DNA from: Candidatus Ligilactobacillus avistercoris
GTDB lineage: Bacteria; Bacillota; Bacilli; Lactobacillales; Lactobacillaceae
Length of the DNA stretch: 36,051 nt
Direction of reading: 5' to 3'
Assembly (NCBI GenBank): GCA_019119415.1
Contig: DWXB01000013.1
Location: 1-36,051, forward strand
A model generated the notes under the pieces. That model ran no database searches, was not told where the DNA came from, and worked only from the letters and a program-made list of their open reading frames with translations. Every line of letters begins with the position of its first letter. Position 1 is the stretch's first letter. The translations under genes and the position numbers were made by a program. Below are positions 32,323 to 36,051 of the stretch, piece after piece.

Positions 32323-32937
32323 TTAGTTATTATCCTGACTCTGGCGGCTGCCCATGAACTGCCGGGCCGATGAAATCATGTTGAAACTGGCGAGTCGTTG
32401 CTTAAACCGGGCGGCCAGCATAGTAGTTAGCTCATCGTATGCCAAGGCGGAGTAGTGAACACCGTCCGGTTGAAGCATTTTCTCCGGCGTAGTTGCCATG
32501 TGCGCGTGCCACGGAATGAGGTCACAGTGCGTCGTCGTGGCGACTTGCTGGGTAGCCTGAACGTACTCCTGAAGATGAGCATTAACGGTGGAATCATCTG
32601 CGACGACCCCGGGCGTAATCAGCAGGCACTTCTCCGGGGTAATTTGGCGGACGAGTTGCGTGAGGGCTGCAGTATATGTAGTTGCTGAAAGGGGCTGCTT
32701 TTGCCGGGCGTCTGCCAGGCCGAAGAACGGCACCACGTAGTTTGGTTCAATTGCCAGAACGTCCGCTTGTAGCCGCTCCAGGGCGGACGTGATGGTACTG
32801 TTCGGAACACCCCGGTTAAAACAGTAGACGTCTTCCCGGCCAATCTTTTCCTTCAGCATGTCCGAAAACTTACTGGATGGGTAGCCGTCCGTATAGCCGG
32901 CGGTGATGCTATCCCCAAAAAGAACAATCCGAATCAT
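32323..32937 (-). CDS. GDSL/SGNH-family hydrolase
   Basis: The 204-residue cytoplasmic SGNH hydrolase has block I FGDSITAG (nucleophile S10), block II glycine in NRGVP (G43) and block V DGVHYS (D158, H161). The block III position that normally reads GxND is GLAD (73-76), so the oxyanion-hole asparagine is replaced by alanine. It is a probable esterase or lipase of unknown substrate; activity may be altered. GGAGGG precedes the ATG by 6-7 bases, and a TATAAT lies upstream on the minus strand. It is a single-gene unit convergent with the adhesin gene and divergent from coaA. Confidence 0.88.
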   Translation of the reverse strand: MIRIVLFGDSITAGYTDGYPSSKFSDMLKEKIGREDVYCFNRGVPNSTITSALERLQADVLAIEPNYVVPFFGLADARQKQPLSATTYTAALTQLVRQITPEKCLLITPGVVADDSTVNAHLQEYVQATQQVATTTHCDLIPWHAHMATTPEKMLQPDGVHYSALAYDELTTMLAARFKQRLASFNMISSARQFMGSRQSQDNN

Positions 32938-33031
32938 TGTGGTCCCTCCGTCAAAAGTTGCATTCCTATTATATGCGTTTTAATGGGGAAGCACTACCCC
33001 TTTTTGGGTTCGTTTCGCGGGGAGAAGATGA

Positions 33032-33037
33032 TATAAT
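33032..33037 (+). promoter_or_regulatory. coaA promoter, extended -10
   Basis: TGATATAAT is an extended -10 element 29 bases before the coaA ATG. The -35 candidate TTCGTT (33009-33014), 17 bases upstream, is weak. Confidence 0.6.
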
Positions 33038-33066
33038 TATGCCCGTCAATAGGGGGTGACGGGGCG

Positions 33067-33987
33067 ATGCAAAACGAAATGAACTACTACCGGATTTCGC
33101 GGGCGGAATGGGCGCAGTTGGAAATCCCCGCACGAATTGCCCTGACTAACGAGCAACTGGCAGCGATCCGGTCGGTTAACGACCAGCTGTCATTAAAGGA
33201 TGTCCGGGAAGTGTACCTGCCGTTGGTACGGCTTTTGGGAATGGAACTTCGCCAACGCCGGCGTCACCAACAGGCCCAAGCAGCCTTGCTGGGAATCACT
33301 CCGGCGCCCGCCCCATTTATTCTGGGGATTGCCGGGTCGGTTGCGGTCGGGAAAAGTACGATTGCCCGGTTGTTGAATTTGTTGCTGCGGCAGGTATTTC
33401 CAGACAAACGGGTGCAGCAGATTACCACCGATGGGTTTATCTACCCGAACGCCGAATTGAAACGGCGGGGGCTATTTGACCGTAAGGGGTTCCCGGAAAG
33501 CTACGACATGCCCCGGCTGATTACGTTTTTAAACGACATTAAAAACGGGGTGCGCGCCCAGGCGCCGGCCTACTCGCACGAAATCAGTGACGTGGTACCA
33601 GGGGAGTTTGACGTGGTGGACCACCCCGATATCCTGATCGTGGAGGGGATTAACGTTCTCCAGCTGCCGCCAAGTGAGCGGGTGTACGTGAGCGACTACT
33701 TTGACTTTTCACTGTACGTGGACGCGGCAGAAGAGGACATCGAACGCTGGTACCTTGAGCGGTTCGGGATGCTGCTGGAGATGGCGGCTAAGGACCCACA
33801 CAACTACTATTACCAGTACACGCAGGAGCCGCGGGAGGACGCCTTTGCGATGGCCAAACGGGTGTGGCGGGACGTCAATTTGAAAAACCTGCACGAGTAC
33901 ATCCTGCCGACCAGGAACCGGGCCGATCTCATTCTTTCGAAGGACGGCCAGCACCGCGTAACCGAACTATTAATCCGAAAAGCATAA
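33067..33987 (+). CDS. coaA: Pantothenate kinase, type I
   Basis: The 306-residue protein is a bacterial type I pantothenate kinase of the P-loop kinase fold. Walker A is GSVAVGKS (90-97), and the substrate loop TTDGFIYPNAEL with the following FDRKGFPESYD is diagnostic of CoaA. It phosphorylates pantothenate in the first step of coenzyme A synthesis. AGGGGGTGA lies 8-9 bases before the ATG. It is transcribed toward guaA but is separated from it by a terminator. Confidence 0.95.
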   Translation: MQNEMNYYRISRAEWAQLEIPARIALTNEQLAAIRSVNDQLSLKDVREVYLPLVRLLGMELRQRRRHQQAQAALLGITPAPAPFILGIAGSVAVGKSTIARLLNLLLRQVFPDKRVQQITTDGFIYPNAELKRRGLFDRKGFPESYDMPRLITFLNDIKNGVRAQAPAYSHEISDVVPGEFDVVDHPDILIVEGINVLQLPPSERVYVSDYFDFSLYVDAAEEDIERWYLERFGMLLEMAAKDPHNYYYQYTQEPREDAFAMAKRVWRDVNLKNLHEYILPTRNRADLILSKDGQHRVTELLIRKA

Positions 33988-34002
33988 TTGATGGCGACTA
34001 AT

Positions 34003-34044
34003 GTCCGGATTTTGACGCTTCGACCGTTGACCGGACTTTTTTTT
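34003..34044 (+). terminator. coaA terminator
   Basis: A 6-bp GC-rich stem (GTCCGG 34003-34008 with CCGGAC 34031-34036) with a 22-base loop is followed by eight T residues. Its 3' arm overlaps the -35 box of the guaA promoter. Confidence 0.75.
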
Positions 34045-34055
34045 GTATGTACAAT
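34027..34055 (+). promoter_or_regulatory. guaA promoter
   Basis: TTGACC (34027-34032) and TACAAT (34050-34055) are exactly 17 bases apart. The leader would be only about 26 bases, leaving no room for a purine riboswitch. Confidence 0.72.
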
Positions 34056-34087
34056 TAGAACGAATATTTTAAAACGAGGTGACAAGC

Positions 34088-35641
34088 GTGGCGCACGATA
34101 TGCAATCATTCGATAAGATTCTCGTACTGGACTTCGGGAGTCAGTACAACCAGCTGATTACTCGGCGGATCCGCGAGTTTGGCATTTACTCTGAGCTGAT
34201 GTCGCACAAGACGACAGCGGAAGAGATTAAGCGGCTGGCGCCGAAGGGGATTATTTTCTCCGGGGGACCGGATAGCGTAAACGATCCTGGGGCTTTCACG
34301 GTGGACCCGGAAATCTTTAACCTGGGAATTCCGGTACTGGGAATCTGTTACGGGATGCAGCTGATGGCCAGCATGCTTCCGGGCGGCCAGGTTGAACCCG
34401 CTGACAATAAGGAATACGGAAAGGCTGATATTACGGTAACGCAGGACGACGCAGCGTTATTTACCGGGATGGACCGGCAGCAGACCGTTTGGATGAGTCA
34501 TGGCGACCTGGTAATGCAGGTTCCGACCGGCTTTACGGCGGTGGCCACGAGTGCCAACTGCCCGATTGCGGCCATGCAGGATTCTAAGCGGAAACTGTAC
34601 GGAATCCAGTTCCACGCAGAAGTGCGGAACACGGTGCACGGAAATGAAATCCTCCGCCACTTCGCGTTTGACGTGTGTGGTGCGCAGGCCAACTGGACGA
34701 TGGACGACTTCATCGACATGCAGGTGGCTAAGATTCGTGAGGAAGTTGGCGACAAGAAGGTCATTCTTGGCCTGTCTGGTGGGGTTGATTCCAGCGTGAC
34801 GGCGGCCCTGTTAAACCGGGCAGTGGGTGACCAGCTGACGTGTATCTTCGTGGACCACGGGTTACTGCGGAAAAACGAGGCGGACCAGGTTATGGCCGCG
34901 CTCAACAAAGGTTTAGGCGTCCGGATTAACAAGGTTGATGCGGCGGACCGCTTCTTGTCCAAGCTCGAAGGAGTCACCGATCCGGAACAGAAACGGAAGA
35001 TTATCGGTAACGAGTTCATCGAGGTCTTCAACGCTGAAGCCGCCAAGATGAAGGATGCAGACTTCCTTGCCCAGGGGACGCTGTATACGGACGTTATCGA
35101 AAGTGGAACGGATACGGCCCAGACGATTAAGTCTCACCATAACGTTGGGGGCTTACCGGAAGACGTGCAGTTTACGCTGATTGAACCGTTACGGACGCTC
35201 TTTAAGGATGAGGCTCGTGAACTGGGGGAAAAGCTCGGGTTACCGCATGATCTGGTATGGCGGCAGCCGTTCCCGGGCCCGGGTCTGGGAATCCGGGTCG
35301 TTGGTGCCATTACGCCGGAGAAACTTGAAATTGTCCGTGATAGTGACGCCATTCTCCGGGAAGAAATTAAGAACGCTGGTTTGCAGGAAGATATCTGGCA
35401 GTACTTCACCGTTCTGCCGGGAATCCGGAGCGTCGGGGTGATGGGCGATGGCCGGACATACGATTACGCCATTGCCATCCGGGCCGTCACGTCCATTGAC
35501 GGGATGACGGCTGACTTTGCCCGCATTCCGTGGGACGTTCTGCAGAAGATTTCGGTGCGGATTGTTAATGAGGTTGACCACGTTAACCGCGTTCTGTACG
35601 ACGTGACGAGTAAGCCGCCGGCAACGATTGAGTATGAATAG
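34088..35641 (+). CDS. guaA: GMP synthase (glutamine-hydrolysing)
   Basis: The 517-residue enzyme has an N-terminal class I glutamine amidotransferase domain with the nucleophile C87 in GICYGMQL and H176/E178 in QFHAEV, and an ATP-pyrophosphatase domain with the P-loop SGGVDSS (230-236), followed by the dimerisation domain. It converts XMP to GMP. The best start is GTG at 34088, 5 bases after GAGGTGA; another in-frame GTG at 34079 lies within that site. The gene is complete to its normal C-terminus (PATIEYE). The 3' end of guaA is a known target of site-specific integration. Confidence 0.96.
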   Translation: MAHDMQSFDKILVLDFGSQYNQLITRRIREFGIYSELMSHKTTAEEIKRLAPKGIIFSGGPDSVNDPGAFTVDPEIFNLGIPVLGICYGMQLMASMLPGGQVEPADNKEYGKADITVTQDDAALFTGMDRQQTVWMSHGDLVMQVPTGFTAVATSANCPIAAMQDSKRKLYGIQFHAEVRNTVHGNEILRHFAFDVCGAQANWTMDDFIDMQVAKIREEVGDKKVILGLSGGVDSSVTAALLNRAVGDQLTCIFVDHGLLRKNEADQVMAALNKGLGVRINKVDAADRFLSKLEGVTDPEQKRKIIGNEFIEVFNAEAAKMKDADFLAQGTLYTDVIESGTDTAQTIKSHHNVGGLPEDVQFTLIEPLRTLFKDEARELGEKLGLPHDLVWRQPFPGPGLGIRVVGAITPEKLEIVRDSDAILREEIKNAGLQEDIWQYFTVLPGIRSVGVMGDGRTYDYAIAIRAVTSIDGMTADFARIPWDVLQKISVRIVNEVDHVNRVLYDVTSKPPATIEYE

Positions 35642-35760
35642 AATTGCAATGTAAGATAGAGTTGGAACCGCGATATATCAGCATCTTGGCAGTTTGAAAA
35701 CTAGGTCAACTCACTTAAATCTACATGTTTGTTTGCCAAAATGTTTGCCATATGAAGAAA
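35626..35760. other. Putative island junction at the guaA 3' end
   Basis: Directly after the guaA stop codon the DNA becomes AT-rich, unlike the preceding 35 kb. The end of guaA (GATTGAGTATGAATAG, 35626-35641) would be the attachment core by analogy with known guaA islands. Two direct copies of GTTTGCCA, 12 bases apart (near 35731 and 35743), could be recombinase or excisionase binding sites. No integrase lies inside the window. Confidence 0.45.
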
Positions 35761-35792
35761 GCATCCAGTGTAAAAACTGGGTGCTTTTGTTT
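35758..35792 (+). terminator. Terminator downstream of the guaA junction
   Basis: A 12-bp stem (AAAGCATCCAGT with ACTGGGTGCTTT, one G-T pair) with a 6-base loop is followed by TTGTTT. Confidence 0.82.
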
Positions 35793-35812
35793 CAATATAA
35801 AGGAGAAAATAT

Positions 35813-35935
35813 ATGCCGAATAAATATAATGAGGACCTAACGAAGGCTATGCAACATATTAATTCTTTTTATAACGGTTTACGAGCGTCTGGGGCCTTAA
35901 AAATGGCTGAGCAGCTTAATTCTCGCCGTTTGTAA
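35813..35935 (+). CDS. Small 40-residue protein, unknown function
   Basis: The ATG at 35813 has a strong AAAGGAG 7 bases upstream. The 40-codon product starts MPNKYNEDLTKAMQHI and ends EQLNSRRL; it is hydrophilic and probably helical, with no membrane segment. Codon use is AT-rich, unlike the genes before it. It lies between a terminator and an insertion sequence in the presumed island. It may be a complete small gene or a remnant of a longer one. The family is not recognised. Confidence 0.5.
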   Translation: MPNKYNEDLTKAMQHINSFYNGLRASGALKMAEQLNSRRL

Positions 35936-35959
35936 AATTAAGTTAGAAAAATAAAAAGC

Positions 35960-36015
35960 CATTTGTGATAGACTTTTGAATAACCACAAACAAAAGTAAA
36001 GGAACATCACAAATG
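35960..36015 (+). promoter_or_regulatory. Inverted repeat enclosing the transposase translation start
   Basis: CATTTGTGAT (35960-35969) is the exact reverse complement of ATCACAAATG (36006-36015), whose last three bases are the transposase start codon. The ribosome-binding site AAAGGA (35997-36002) lies in the loop. A read-through transcript could hide the start codon. Confidence 0.5.
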
Positions 36016-36051
36016 ACTTATAAACATCTTACCACACGTGAACTAACCCTC
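36013..36051 (+). CDS. IS30-family transposase, N-terminus (partial)
   Basis: Only 13 codons lie inside the window (MTYKHLTTRELTL). They match the start of IS30-family transposases of lactobacilli, which often begin MTYxHLTTxEL. AAAGGA lies about 10 bases upstream. The left inverted repeat of the element is probably within 35936-35990 but cannot be set without the other end. Confidence 0.55.
   Translation, partial: MTYKHLTTRELTL

Noticed and set aside
33988-34087. Purine riboswitch before guaA
   Set aside because: The 100-base gap is taken up by the coaA terminator and the guaA promoter; the leader is about 26 bases, too short for an aptamer, and no conserved core is visible.

Overview
The window looks like chromosome from a lactic acid bacterium with raised GC content, most probably a Limosilactobacillus species or a close relative. 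The evidence is indirect: CGG is the main arginine codon, rRNA and ribosome-binding sites are of Firmicutes type, and the gene set (PepX, a PepI-like peptidase, ClpL, MucBP/LPXTG surface protein, scr genes) is typical of Lactobacillaceae. No species call is possible from the sequence alone.

Layout. 1-488: the 3' end of a 23S rRNA gene, a 5S rRNA gene and the rrn terminator. 494-2443: divergent low-molecular-weight tyrosine phosphatase and ClC chloride/proton transporter. 2547-7242: sucrose locus, with scrB-scrR on the minus strand and scrA on the plus strand around a shared control region. 7338-11204: cyclopropane fatty acid synthase (minus), then a small XRE-type regulator, an overlapping 28-codon ORF and clpL (plus), a stress-related block. 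11383-12648: secreted LysM/NlpC-P60 wall hydrolase. 13072-13959: fructokinase, about 6 kb from the scr genes but preceded by the same operator-like palindrome. 14175-17540: pepX and a proline iminopeptidase, probably one operon. 17705-20927: a CPA2 antiporter, a Zur-like Fur-family regulator and two lineage-type membrane proteins. 21004-25775: hflX, a phosphoglycerate-mutase-family gene, an RCK-bearing CPA2 antiporter and dedA, all minus. 25931-28234: helD. 28465-32145: a 1226-residue LPXTG adhesin with an L-type lectin domain and four Mub-type repeats. 32323-35641: a GDSL hydrolase (minus), coaA and guaA.

Right after the guaA stop codon the DNA becomes AT-rich and carries a repeat pair, a terminator, a 40-codon ORF and the start of an apparent IS30-family transposase. 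The 3' end of guaA is a known integration site for genomic islands, so the window probably ends just inside an island.

How the genes fit together. Sucrose is imported and phosphorylated by ScrA, hydrolysed by ScrB, and the released fructose is phosphorylated by the unlinked ScrK; all three promoters carry AAACGTTT-type palindromes that ScrR probably binds. PepX and Pip release proline-containing dipeptides and N-terminal proline. ClpL, Cfa, the antiporters, the ClC transporter and the Zur-like regulator suggest acid, heat and metal homeostasis. The lectin/Mub protein and the LysM hydrolase act at the cell surface. I see no clear novel multi-gene system. The most useful leads are the split scr regulon, the XRE-small ORF-clpL unit, the guaA terminator/promoter overlap and the island junction.
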